From the NCBI RefSeq assembly GCF_007745175.1, contig NZ_CP036271.1:186001-250000 (forward strand): a stretch of DNA of 64,000 nt, read 5' to 3'. The position numbers were made by a program, and so were the translations under genes. Under the pieces are notes generated by a model that was not told where the DNA came from, did not search any database, and saw nothing but the letters and a program-made list of their open reading frames with translations. The DNA is from Caulifigura coniformis. GTDB lineage: Bacteria > Planctomycetota > Planctomycetia > Planctomycetales > Planctomycetaceae. This document shows, piece by piece, positions 27,832-36,451 of this stretch (position 1 is its first letter; every line of letters begins with the position of its first letter).

Positions 27832-30800
27832 ATGGCGCGACATCGACACAACCAGCACGGATCGGGCCTCCGCTCGAAGGAGGGATCCGCCACCGCCAAG
27901 ATCCTTGGTTTGGTGGTCTTCAGCGGCCTTGCAGCAGGCAGTGCCTGGCTGGCCGGCGGACTGCGGGCACAGGAACGCCCGCCCGCAGAAGACAATCCCT
28001 TTGAACAGTACCGCCCGCAGGCGAGTGCTCCGGCAGCGGCTCCCGCTGCCGAGGCCGCTCCGCCTCAGGCCTTCCAGCGCTCGACGCGCACGGTGACGCC
28101 CAACATGGACGTCAACCGCCGTCGTGTGCAGGACCACATGCGGCAGGCCAAGTCGGCCTTTGCCCAGGGCGACCGTGAGGAAGCCGAACGCAATGCCTCG
28201 CTGGCAGAGCGGATGGCCACCCAGATGAAGGTCTCCTTCCGGCCGAACGAGCAGACACCGACGCAGCTCCTGGCGGAAATCCGCGGAGTGCCCGCCGACA
28301 CCATGCTCGCCGGTTCGCGCCCGGCCGGGATGGCGCCGACGAAGCCGACGCCGGAACTCGCCAGCCCGAGCGGTCCCAGCGAAGACTTCCTTGCTAAATT
28401 CAGCGCCGACGCGGTTCCCCAGCCGCCCGTCCGCAAGACGGCCGCCGCCAAGGGCGAACAGACGCCCGAAGACAAGGCCGCACTGGCCGCGTCGCTGCTC
28501 AAGCATGCTCGCGAGAAGATCGAGCTGCAGCACTACGATGAAGCCCGCTCCCTCGTTCTGGAAGCGGAAAGCCTCAATGCCGTCTACGGAAACATCGACG
28601 ACCGGCCCGACCTCGTCATGGCCGATATCGACCGCCGCACCGGGGAGAAGTTCATCTCCGGCAAGCCGCGTCCGATGGTCGCCTCGGCCGAATCGTCGAC
28701 CGACGAAGCCCGGGCGCTGATCGCCCAGGCCCGCCAGCACCTCGCCACCGGCGACGTCGCCAAGGCTCGGACCGCCGCCGAACAGGCCCGGTCGATGAAT
28801 GCCGTCTACTCCCCCGTCGATGACCGGCCGGAACTCGTCCTCCAGGACATCGACGCCCAGGCTCAGGCAGCGGCCGTCGTGGCCTCCGCCGCGCAGCCCG
28901 CGGCTCCCGCCCAGTCGGCCCGCCGCAAGCAGGCCCTGTCGCTCCTGAACCAGGCCCGCCAGGCACTGCAGAAGGGTGACGTCGAAACCGCTTCGACCCT
29001 CGCCGCCGAATGCGAAGCCCTGGAAGTCGCCTACAACGAATTCGAAGACCGTCCGGAAATCCTCCGCGAAGACATCAAGCGTCTCGTCGCCAGCCGCTCC
29101 CGCAAGCAGGAGCCGGTGACGGTGGCTTCGGCCGAAGCTCCGTCGGCTCCGAAGCGTGACCGTGCGGTCATGGACCTCTCCGGCAAGTCGGCTGACGAAC
29201 TGTTCCAGATCGGTCGCCAGGCATATCAGTCCGGCAACCGGGAACTGGCCTACGAAGCGTTCCTCGCCTGCCGTGAGACGGGCGAGAAGATGGAACCCCG
29301 TCGTCAGAAGCAGCTCCAGGACGCGTTGAGCGCCCTGTCGCCGAAGAAGAATTCCATCCAGCAGGCGAGTGCCGAACAGGCCGCTGCCTGGCCCGAACTG
29401 CCGCAGTCTCCTCTCGACCGCCACATGACGGTCGCACAGGTCCGCTACGACAAGGTCCGCACCGAAACGCTGAACGCCATCGTGCTCGCCGAGCGGATGC
29501 GCGATCGTCAGCCGGAGCAGGCCCTCACCAGCCTCGACAACCAGCTGAAGTCGATCGAATCGGCCGGCCTGACGGACGACCAGACCAAGTCGCTCGTCGC
29601 GACTGTCCAGCAGACCCGGAACGCGATCGAAACCTACGCCAAGCAGCGTCAGCCGATCCTGAACCAGGAGCGGAAGAACACGGAAACCAAGGAACTGATC
29701 AAGCGCGACATTGAAACCAAGTTCAAGGTCGAGCAGGAGATCGCGAAGCTCGTCGAAGAATTCAACGACCTCTACGACCAGCGTCGGTATGCGGAAGCTC
29801 ACGCCAAGGCCCTCCAGGCCCGCGAGCTCAACCCGCGTGAACCGGCCGTCGTGATGTGCGTGGAAAAGAGCCGGCTGGCGATGCAGGTCGCCCGCAACGA
29901 AGAGCTGAAGGAAAAGAAGGCCGATTCGTGGCTCGCGGCCATGAACGACGTGGAAGACACGATGGTCTTCGACGTCAGCGACGCGAAGCCGATGGCCTTT
30001 CCGAAGAACTGGGACGCCCTGAGCAAGCGGAAGCCCGGTGCCACGGACGCTGTCGAGTACAGCCAGGCCGAGCTGCAGATCAAACGTGCCCTGAAGGAGA
30101 CGATCTCCCTCAACTTCAACGATGCTCCCTTGTCGCAGGTGATCCAGTACATCGCCGAGCAGAAGGGCATCAACGCGAAGATCGACCAGGCGGCCCTGGC
30201 CGACGAAGCAGTCTCTGCTTCGACCCCGGTGTCGATCAACATTCACGGACTGAAGCTGAAGAGCGCCCTCGATTCGCTGCTGGCCGAAATGAACCTCGGC
30301 TACACGATCGAGAACGAAATGCTCGTCATCACCAGCAAGCTGCGGGAACGCGGCGAACTGGTGCAGAAGGTCTACCAGGTGGCCGACCTCGTGATTCCGA
30401 TCACGGTTCCCGGCTCCTCGGCCGCCCTTCGCCCGGGCACCGGTTACGGTCCCTTCGACAACCAGCTGAACCCCGGTCTGCCGCAGATCGCCAACGGAGC
30501 TGATCCGTTCGCGAACCTGACGGGACTGAACACGCCGAACAACGCTGCGAAGTCGCTCGGCGGAACCGGCAGCAATGCCGACTTCCAGTCGCTGACCAAC
30601 CTGCTGACCGACGTGATCGATCCGCAGAGCTGGTCGGAAAACGGCGGCCAGGCGACGGTCAACTCGCACGAGAGCACGCTGTCGCTGGTCATCCGCCAGA
30701 CGCAGCGGGGTCATGAAGAAATCGCGGACCTGCTCGATCAGCTCCGCCGTCTGCAGGACCTCCAGGTCACCATCGAAGTGCGGTTCATCACCGTCAGCGA

Positions 30801-32061
30801 CGACTTCTTCGAACAGATCGGCGTCGACTTCGACTTCAACATCAACGACTCCGTCGGCGGTCCGACGGTCGACAACCAGTTCAACCCGATCCGTCCCTTC
30901 GGCTCGACCGATCCGACCAACGGCTTCACCGGCGTAGCTACCTCGACGACGGGCGGAACCGGCGGTACGGCGGGCACCTCGGGCACGGGCGGCGGAACGG
31001 CTGGCACGACCGGAACGTCGGGCGGAGCTGGCAACGTCGGCAGCTCGTCTCCCTTCGGAACCGGTCCCCGCCTGAACCTGCTCGGTCGCGACAGCTGGGG
31101 TTCCGGCAAGGTCGTGGGCCTGTCGGGCAACAACCCGCTGACGTTCACGAACGACCTCGACATGCAGTTCCGTCAGGGTTCGTTCGACATCGGTGTGCCG
31201 ACCTTCGGCAACCCGCAGGCAGAAGCCGGTATGCAGTTCGGTATGGCCATCCTGAGCGACCTGGAAGCGTTCCTGTTCGTCCGGGCGGCCCAGGGAGATC
31301 GCCGGTCGAACATCATGTTCGCCCCCAAGGTAACGCTCTTCAACGGCGTCCCCGGCTCGGTCTCCAGCCAGCTCCAGCAGCCGTTCGTGGTGTCGGTGAC
31401 GCCGGTGGTGAGTACCTTCTCGGTCGGCTTCCAGCCGGTGATTCAGACGGTGTTTGAAGGTGTGCAGCTTGGTGTGTCGGCAGTGGTCTCCGCAGACCGC
31501 CGCTATGTCCGCCTCGCGGTCGCTCCCTTCTTCCAGAACATCACGGACGTGTTCACCTTCTCCTTCTTCGGCGGGTCAGGCAGCATCGGCGGCGGTGCGG
31601 TCACCGGCGGTGGAGCCGGCGGCGGTGGCCTCGGTGGCGGCCTCAGCGGCGGAGCCGGTGGCGGTGGTGTCGGTGGCGGTGGAGTCGGTGGTGGAGTCGG
31701 CGGCGGACAAGGCGGTGGTGTCGGCGGCGGCCAGGGTGGACAGACTGGTGGCCAGGGTGGCCAGCAGGGTGGTGGTGGAGCCCTCGGGCAGATCACCCTC
31801 CAGCAGCCGGTGGTCGACGTCGTCAGCGTCAGCACGGTCGTCAGCGTGCCGGACGGTGGAACGGTCCTCCTCGGCGGCGTCAAAACCCTCCGCGAAGGCC
31901 GCAACATGGCCGGCGTCCCGATCCTGAACAAAATCCCCTACGTCAGCCGTCTGTTCAAGAACACGGGTGTCGGTCGCGAAACCCAGAGCCTGATGCTCAT
32001 GGTGACGCCGCGAATCATCATCCAGGAAGAAGAAGAACAGCTCCTGGGCGTCGCGGACTAA
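27832..32061 (+). CDS. Secretin (type II/III GspD/PilQ-like) with long N-terminal repeat region, 1409 aa
   Basis: Forms an outer-membrane export channel. N-terminal export helix (residues about 22-46); a repeat region (100-470) in which a helix-turn-helix unit ends three times in DDRP or EDRP followed by four residues and DI; a coiled coil (about 570-690); an N0/STN-like domain at about 757-850 (ISLNFNDAPLSQVIQYIAEQ); and a secretin C-terminus, VPDGGTVLLGG, PILNKIPYVSRLFKN and LMLMVTPRII, from about 1339. A run of some 75 glycine-rich residues (about 1246-1320) is inserted before the last strands. ATG 27832 is chosen; the frame opens to 27694 but lacks an earlier signal. No pilotin or ATPase gene is next to it. 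Confidence 0.9.
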   Translation: MARHRHNQHGSGLRSKEGSATAKILGLVVFSGLAAGSAWLAGGLRAQERPPAEDNPFEQYRPQASAPAAAPAAEAAPPQAFQRSTRTVTPNMDVNRRRVQDHMRQAKSAFAQGDREEAERNASLAERMATQMKVSFRPNEQTPTQLLAEIRGVPADTMLAGSRPAGMAPTKPTPELASPSGPSEDFLAKFSADAVPQPPVRKTAAAKGEQTPEDKAALAASLLKHAREKIELQHYDEARSLVLEAESLNAVYGNIDDRPDLVMADIDRRTGEKFISGKPRPMVASAESSTDEARALIAQARQHLATGDVAKARTAAEQARSMNAVYSPVDDRPELVLQDIDAQAQAAAVVASAAQPAAPAQSARRKQALSLLNQARQALQKGDVETASTLAAECEALEVAYNEFEDRPEILREDIKRLVASRSRKQEPVTVASAEAPSAPKRDRAVMDLSGKSADELFQIGRQAYQSGNRELAYEAFLACRETGEKMEPRRQKQLQDALSALSPKKNSIQQASAEQAAAWPELPQSPLDRHMTVAQVRYDKVRTETLNAIVLAERMRDRQPEQALTSLDNQLKSIESAGLTDDQTKSLVATVQQTRNAIETYAKQRQPILNQERKNTETKELIKRDIETKFKVEQEIAKLVEEFNDLYDQRRYAEAHAKALQARELNPREPAVVMCVEKSRLAMQVARNEELKEKKADSWLAAMNDVEDTMVFDVSDAKPMAFPKNWDALSKRKPGATDAVEYSQAELQIKRALKETISLNFNDAPLSQVIQYIAEQKGINAKIDQAALADEAVSASTPVSINIHGLKLKSALDSLLAEMNLGYTIENEMLVITSKLRERGELVQKVYQVADLVIPITVPGSSAALRPGTGYGPFDNQLNPGLPQIANGADPFANLTGLNTPNNAAKSLGGTGSNADFQSLTNLLTDVIDPQSWSENGGQATVNSHESTLSLVIRQTQRGHEEIADLLDQLRRLQDLQVTIEVRFITVSDDFFEQIGVDFDFNINDSVGGPTVDNQFNPIRPFGSTDPTNGFTGVATSTTGGTGGTAGTSGTGGGTAGTTGTSGGAGNVGSSSPFGTGPRLNLLGRDSWGSGKVVGLSGNNPLTFTNDLDMQFRQGSFDIGVPTFGNPQAEAGMQFGMAILSDLEAFLFVRAAQGDRRSNIMFAPKVTLFNGVPGSVSSQLQQPFVVSVTPVVSTFSVGFQPVIQTVFEGVQLGVSAVVSADRRYVRLAVAPFFQNITDVFTFSFFGGSGSIGGGAVTGGGAGGGGLGGGLSGGAGGGGVGGGGVGGGVGGGQGGGVGGGQGGQTGGQGGQQGGGGALGQITLQQPVVDVVSVSTVVSVPDGGTVLLGGVKTLREGRNMAGVPILNKIPYVSRLFKNTGVGRETQSLMLMVTPRIIIQEEEEQLLGVAD

Positions 32062-32137
32062 CTGGATGTTCCCTTGATGGTCGCTGCTGTGTCCCCCCGC
32101 GGCAGCGACAGCCCCCTGTGACTCGTCTCAGGGCTCT

Positions 32138-32178
32138 GAGCCGTCGTTCGCCCCCCAAGGCAAACGACGGCTCTTTTT
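32138..32178 (+). terminator. Rho-independent terminator after the secretin gene
   Basis: An 11-bp stem GAGCCGTCGTT (32138-32148) / AACGACGGCTC (32163-32173) with a 14-base loop, followed by TTTTT. It lies about 75 bases after the stop. Confidence 0.85.
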
Positions 32179-32239
32179 CGTTGTGTCGCCTGAATCATCA
32201 GGTTGGCGACCGCCCGAAACGACCACAGCCGTGAGGCCC

Positions 32240-33802
32240 TCAGTTCGAGGAGAACATCGGCCAGCCCATCTCCTCCGCAACGGCCGACTCCTGATGCCCG
32301 TGCGGAAGAACCGACCAGACCTCCACCCGGTTCCGGCCGTTCCGCTTTGCCAGGTACATCGCCTGGTCGGCCGAGTGGACCAGCTCCGACGCCGCTTCGA
32401 GGCTGTGGACCGGATCGACAATCGATCCCCCGACGCTGACCGTCGGCCGCACCACTCCGGTCGCCGTCGTCACCAGCTCACTGGCGACTTCGGCCCGGAT
32501 TCGCTCCCCCAGGCCCTGGAGGCTTCCGATCGTCGGATTGGCGACCAGGATGACCAGTTCCTCTCCGCCATAGCGGGCCACGAAGTCGCTCTCGCGAGTC
32601 GTTCGCTTCACGGCAGAGGCGACCTGCTTGAGGACCATGTCTCCCACGGCATGACCGTGCGTGTCGTTGATTGACTTGAACCGGTCGAGGTCGAGAAACA
32701 GGAGTCCCACCGTCCCCTGGCAACCCCGCGCGTTGCGGATCCATTGCGGAAGCTGGTCGTCGAAGTGCGCCCGATTGAAGAGCCGCGTCAGAACGTCCGT
32801 AATGCTTCGGTGCAGCAGGTCCTCGACCCGGCGGCGCAGACGCTGGTTCTCCTGGTTCACCTGTTGGGCGAGTCCCTGCTCGATCGTCGATTCGAGCGTT
32901 GTCACCGCCAGCTGGCTCAGCTGCTCCATCGCCACGGCGAGAATCTCGCTCGGCTGTCCCCAGGTCGAAATATCTGTTTCCAGGAGATCGCAGTTCTCCA
33001 TGACGTGCCCCTGCACACGTTCGACGAAGCTCTGCACCGCATCCTGCTTCAGACCGAACAGCACATCCGCGAGTTCATGAATGCGGACCAGCGCCATTCC
33101 CTTCTGTGGCTGGCAGAAGTATTCGGCCGTCGCTGCAGAGAGTGCGGCGGCATGTGACAGCAGCAGGTCCGACTCCACCGGAAGGTGGGTGAGTTCTTCC
33201 AGCGACCTCCAGCGATTCCGGACCGCTTCGCTGAACGATTCCGGCATCTGCCAGTGAGCCAGGATCGCCGCTGAAAGCTCCGACCCGCTCGCGTAGTTCG
33301 TGGGATCGGCCTCCTCGCCCGCCAGGAACTCCGGGAATTCGTTGGGCCGCGTTTTCAGGATCGCGAGCGGACCGATTTCGCTCAGGAGGCCGGCCGAGAA
33401 GAACTCGGCCTGGCGTCCGGGCGCGATCATCGCCGCGAGGTCCCCCGAGGCCTGCGCCTGCACCACCGCCCGCAGCCACACCTTACGGTACAGCTTCGAG
33501 AACGGGCCGGGCGTCATCGAGCCTTCACACAGCGAAAAGCACAGCGCCAGCGAAGTGACTTTCTTGATTCCCAGGATATTCAGCGCGCGCCGGAGATCCG
33601 TGACCGGCTGGGCCACTCCCATTCCGACCGAACTCGCGGCGCGAAGCAGCTTCGCCGTCACCGCTGGATCGAACTGCACGATCTCGGCGACCCTGGAAAG
33701 CGGTGTCTCCGGATCGCCAAAGCAGTTCAGGAGTCGAACAGCAACCGCCGGCAAGGTCGGTAGACGCCGCAGTGTCGTAATATCGACGGCCAATCGACGC
33801 AT
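32240..33802 (-). CDS. HDOD-GGDEF protein (diguanylate cyclase), 520 aa
   Basis: The first 280 residues are an HDOD domain (LRRLPTLPAVAVRLLN, IVQFDPAVTAKLLRAASS), a non-catalytic relative of HD hydrolases used in signalling. Residues about 335-510 are a GGDEF domain: LTRLFNRAHFDDQLP, LLFLDLDRFKSINDTHGHAVGD and an intact GGEEL site at about residue 411, with the RxxD inhibitory site (RESD) five residues before it. It should make c-di-GMP and be subject to product inhibition. ATG 33802 has AGGAAGG upstream. It faces the secretin gene tail to tail across a terminator. Confidence 0.93.
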   Translation of the reverse strand: MRRLAVDITTLRRLPTLPAVAVRLLNCFGDPETPLSRVAEIVQFDPAVTAKLLRAASSVGMGVAQPVTDLRRALNILGIKKVTSLALCFSLCEGSMTPGPFSKLYRKVWLRAVVQAQASGDLAAMIAPGRQAEFFSAGLLSEIGPLAILKTRPNEFPEFLAGEEADPTNYASGSELSAAILAHWQMPESFSEAVRNRWRSLEELTHLPVESDLLLSHAAALSAATAEYFCQPQKGMALVRIHELADVLFGLKQDAVQSFVERVQGHVMENCDLLETDISTWGQPSEILAVAMEQLSQLAVTTLESTIEQGLAQQVNQENQRLRRRVEDLLHRSITDVLTRLFNRAHFDDQLPQWIRNARGCQGTVGLLFLDLDRFKSINDTHGHAVGDMVLKQVASAVKRTTRESDFVARYGGEELVILVANPTIGSLQGLGERIRAEVASELVTTATGVVRPTVSVGGSIVDPVHSLEAASELVHSADQAMYLAKRNGRNRVEVWSVLPHGHQESAVAEEMGWPMFSSN

Positions 33803-34059
33803 CCTTCCTAATCACCACGAACTGCTGATCCCGCGGGAGACTCGCAACACTCTTCCTTCGCGCCCGGGGCGCATGCCTGTGCGCAGGCAGGCCCTGAGCG
33901 ATGTACGTCCCGCGAGTGATCGTCCACTCGCCGCGACTGCTTGCGGGTGAACCCGCATCACGCGAGGCATTTCGCCTCGGCGATTCCGACGCACATGGAA
34001 GAACCCAACCCGTTATCGCAATTGTCAGGTTCGCCCGACGATTTGACGGAACGGTTGCG

Positions 34060-35952
34060 TCACAGCAGCGTCAGCGACACGAAATCCCAGAGCTCGTGGA
34101 ACCAGACGAATACCCGGCTTCGGCGGCCGCAATCGATGCGGGCGATCACGCTGGCCCCTGCCCGCTTCGCCGGACCCGATTCTTCCGGGAGCACCGCCGT
34201 CCCTCGGACCACCAGTGATCCCGCGTCGTCTACTTCCGTCCTGTCCCCCACGGCAGAGAGCTGCGTCGTGAATTCTGCCCGGGGATCGGTCCGCAGGACA
34301 TAACGCACCGGAAGCTCAGGAGTCGACTCCCTGGCAGCGAACACAAATCCGGCCGATTTGTCCGGAATCCGGAGGTCGAGTTTCCACGGACCGGCTACGT
34401 CGAGGACGTCGCAGAGATGCTGCCCTCGAACGACGGGACGAGACGCCAGGGCTTCGTCCAGGTCCCAGCGATCAACAACGCCCGCCATCGGACTCCTGAT
34501 GGAAAGTCGACGTTTCTGTTCCTCGATCAGGGCTTGCTGCTCGTTCGCTCCAGCCAGGGCCGCCCGCAACTGTTCTTCCTGCGCGGACAGGTCGCCCGAC
34601 GACTCCCCCGCCGGACGGCGTCCCTGGGCCCGAAGGACCTGGATCGACGCGAGCTGCGCGGTGACCTCGCTGATCTGCCCGGCGACGCGTTCCCCCTCCA
34701 GATCGAGATCAGGACTGCGCAGCTCCAGCAGAGGGGCATCCGGCGTCACCCTCTGGCCATGTCGCACGTGGAGTGTCATGACTACTCCATCCGCCGGCGC
34801 GAAAATCGACCGCACCGTCGCCGGAAGCAGCCGGCCATCCGCTTCCACTTCGAACGGAACAGGAAGCGCCAGGAACAGCGCAGCCGCCATCATGAGTGCG
34901 ACGGCGGTGGCCAGCTTCCATCCTCTCCTCGGTCCGTCCCCCGTCAGACGCCGCCACCAGTTTCCGCGATCCATCGCCAGCGCATGTTGCAGGGCGAGCG
35001 ACGCATGCGGCACGAGCGACCGGCGGCGGGCGACTTCATTCGGATCAGCCGCTGCCGAGAACTGCTCGAGGACAACCGCCCCCACGGCAGAATCCGATGC
35101 CGGCGGAACCAGGGGCAACACGGTGATCCGGCGGGCCAGCCCTTCTTCAGCCAGCGACAGGAGTTCCGCGGTCGCGCTCTCGCCGGTCGACCAGGATCGT
35201 TCCCCGCCCGTCGTCGCCGCAGTTCGGGCGACCTCTTCCACCTTTCGGGCCAGCAACTGCCGACGAGCGACGTCTCCCGGGGTATTGGAAGCAATGATCC
35301 TTGCCTGGCCGTCAAAGGTCCGACAGACCCAGCAGCGATCGGAGCCGAGCGCCTGCTGCAGGCCGGCTGCGATCAGGAGCGCCGTCTCCTGGACCGATTG
35401 CCCCTCATGAAACGAACAGGCGATCTGCTCAACGGCCGACGAATCCGCCACACGCGACCGCGCGACCAGGTAACGGAATCGCGTTTCCACATGTCCGACG
35501 AGTTCGGCAATGGCCTCCAGCAGGCGCATCGGGCGGTCTGTGGGGACCCCCGGCTTCAGCGAGGCTTCGACGGCAATGGCCTCCGGGCCGTGGATCGCCG
35601 CGGCGGCAAGCAGCCGGGTCGGCCGGGAATGAGAATTCCCATTGGCAGACGGATCGTGCTGGAGCCGCTCGAGAGCACGACTCGAAATCGCACGCTGGAG
35701 CTCGTCCGAGGGGATTGTTGGGAACGGCGCCTCCGCAGGAGCGCACGCTTTCAGGACAGCCTCTGCGTCGTTGATCGACCAGACCGCCACGGCGTCGAAC
35801 GGTGCTTCCCGCAGCAACAGCCGCAGAACTTCGCCGTAGTACGTCTGTTCGTCAGTCGCCTGTCTGCCCAACGAGTCCACGGCGACCAGGAGCGCGTCGT
35901 AAGCGACCTGCTCGGCGGCGGTACTGGTCGGAGTTGGGCGACTGGGCTGCAT
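34060..35952 (-). CDS. GAF-domain / HlyD-type membrane-fusion protein, 630 aa
   Basis: Residues about 20-350 comprise one or two GAF-like sensor domains (EIQ-helix region EQTYYGEVLRLLLREAPFDAV and SVQETALLIAAGLQQALG). A single membrane helix (about 375-395, LATAVALMMAAALFLALPVP) follows, then a HlyD-type adaptor: FAPADGVVMTLHVRHGQRVT (lipoyl-like half), a coiled-coil stretch, and RSPMAGVVDRWDLDEALA (second half). It would thus couple a cytoplasmic sensor to a periplasmic export adaptor. Start ATG 35952 is tentative because no strong Shine-Dalgarno is seen; a GTG at 36054 is possible. Divergent from the TolC-like gene 500 bases away. No transporter gene is adjacent. Confidence 0.8.
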   Translation of the reverse strand: MQPSRPTPTSTAAEQVAYDALLVAVDSLGRQATDEQTYYGEVLRLLLREAPFDAVAVWSINDAEAVLKACAPAEAPFPTIPSDELQRAISSRALERLQHDPSANGNSHSRPTRLLAAAAIHGPEAIAVEASLKPGVPTDRPMRLLEAIAELVGHVETRFRYLVARSRVADSSAVEQIACSFHEGQSVQETALLIAAGLQQALGSDRCWVCRTFDGQARIIASNTPGDVARRQLLARKVEEVARTAATTGGERSWSTGESATAELLSLAEEGLARRITVLPLVPPASDSAVGAVVLEQFSAAADPNEVARRRSLVPHASLALQHALAMDRGNWWRRLTGDGPRRGWKLATAVALMMAAALFLALPVPFEVEADGRLLPATVRSIFAPADGVVMTLHVRHGQRVTPDAPLLELRSPDLDLEGERVAGQISEVTAQLASIQVLRAQGRRPAGESSGDLSAQEEQLRAALAGANEQQALIEEQKRRLSIRSPMAGVVDRWDLDEALASRPVVRGQHLCDVLDVAGPWKLDLRIPDKSAGFVFAARESTPELPVRYVLRTDPRAEFTTQLSAVGDRTEVDDAGSLVVRGTAVLPEESGPAKRAGASVIARIDCGRRSRVFVWFHELWDFVSLTLL

Positions 35953-36451
35953 CAAACGGGTGCGATCGGGAGCAAGGACGGACTCCCGCCCAGCATATCC
36001 AACTCCGGGCGGGGAATCGTGAATCCCAGCGCCATGAGTAGAGGGTCGGGTCACAGGTCGAGCGTCGCCCGCCGCGAACGGGAAAGGGACTTACCGGCAC
36101 AATCGTCACAGCTTGCCAGGGTTTCCGGGGGTGTGGCTGGTTGGGCTGGGAAGCTTTGACGTTTACTGAAGTCCTGAGCCGTCGTCTGGGGAAGGTTCTC
36201 CAAACGGCCCGATTGCACGGGCGATGACTGGAGCGCGCTGAAACGGCTGGTCGATGGGACCGACGATGACCGGCAATCCGCCTCCGTGGCGACATGCCGG
36301 CGCCTGGTCCAGGCGACGCGTCCAATGATCGGGATGCGACGGTTGGAAGGCCGGGTGATTGCGCCCCTTGGCAAGGATGCCCCGGAGCATGATGGATCGC
36401 GGGCAGGATCTGGCATTGGTGACGCCGCGCACAGCGCCGGCGGCGCTCGCG
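35953..36451. other. Divergent control region between the fusion-protein and TolC-like genes
   Basis: About 500 bases with no supported gene. It must hold the promoters of both neighbours. At 36301-36315 a 7-bp inverted repeat CGCCTGG/CCAGGCG around a single T is a possible operator. Open frames on either strand here are continuations or shadows without protein features. Confidence 0.45.

Noticed and set aside
27826-30714. 962-codon minus-strand opening inside the secretin gene
   Set aside because: Antisense of the repeat region. It has no start context and no family features; the plus strand has clear secretin motifs.
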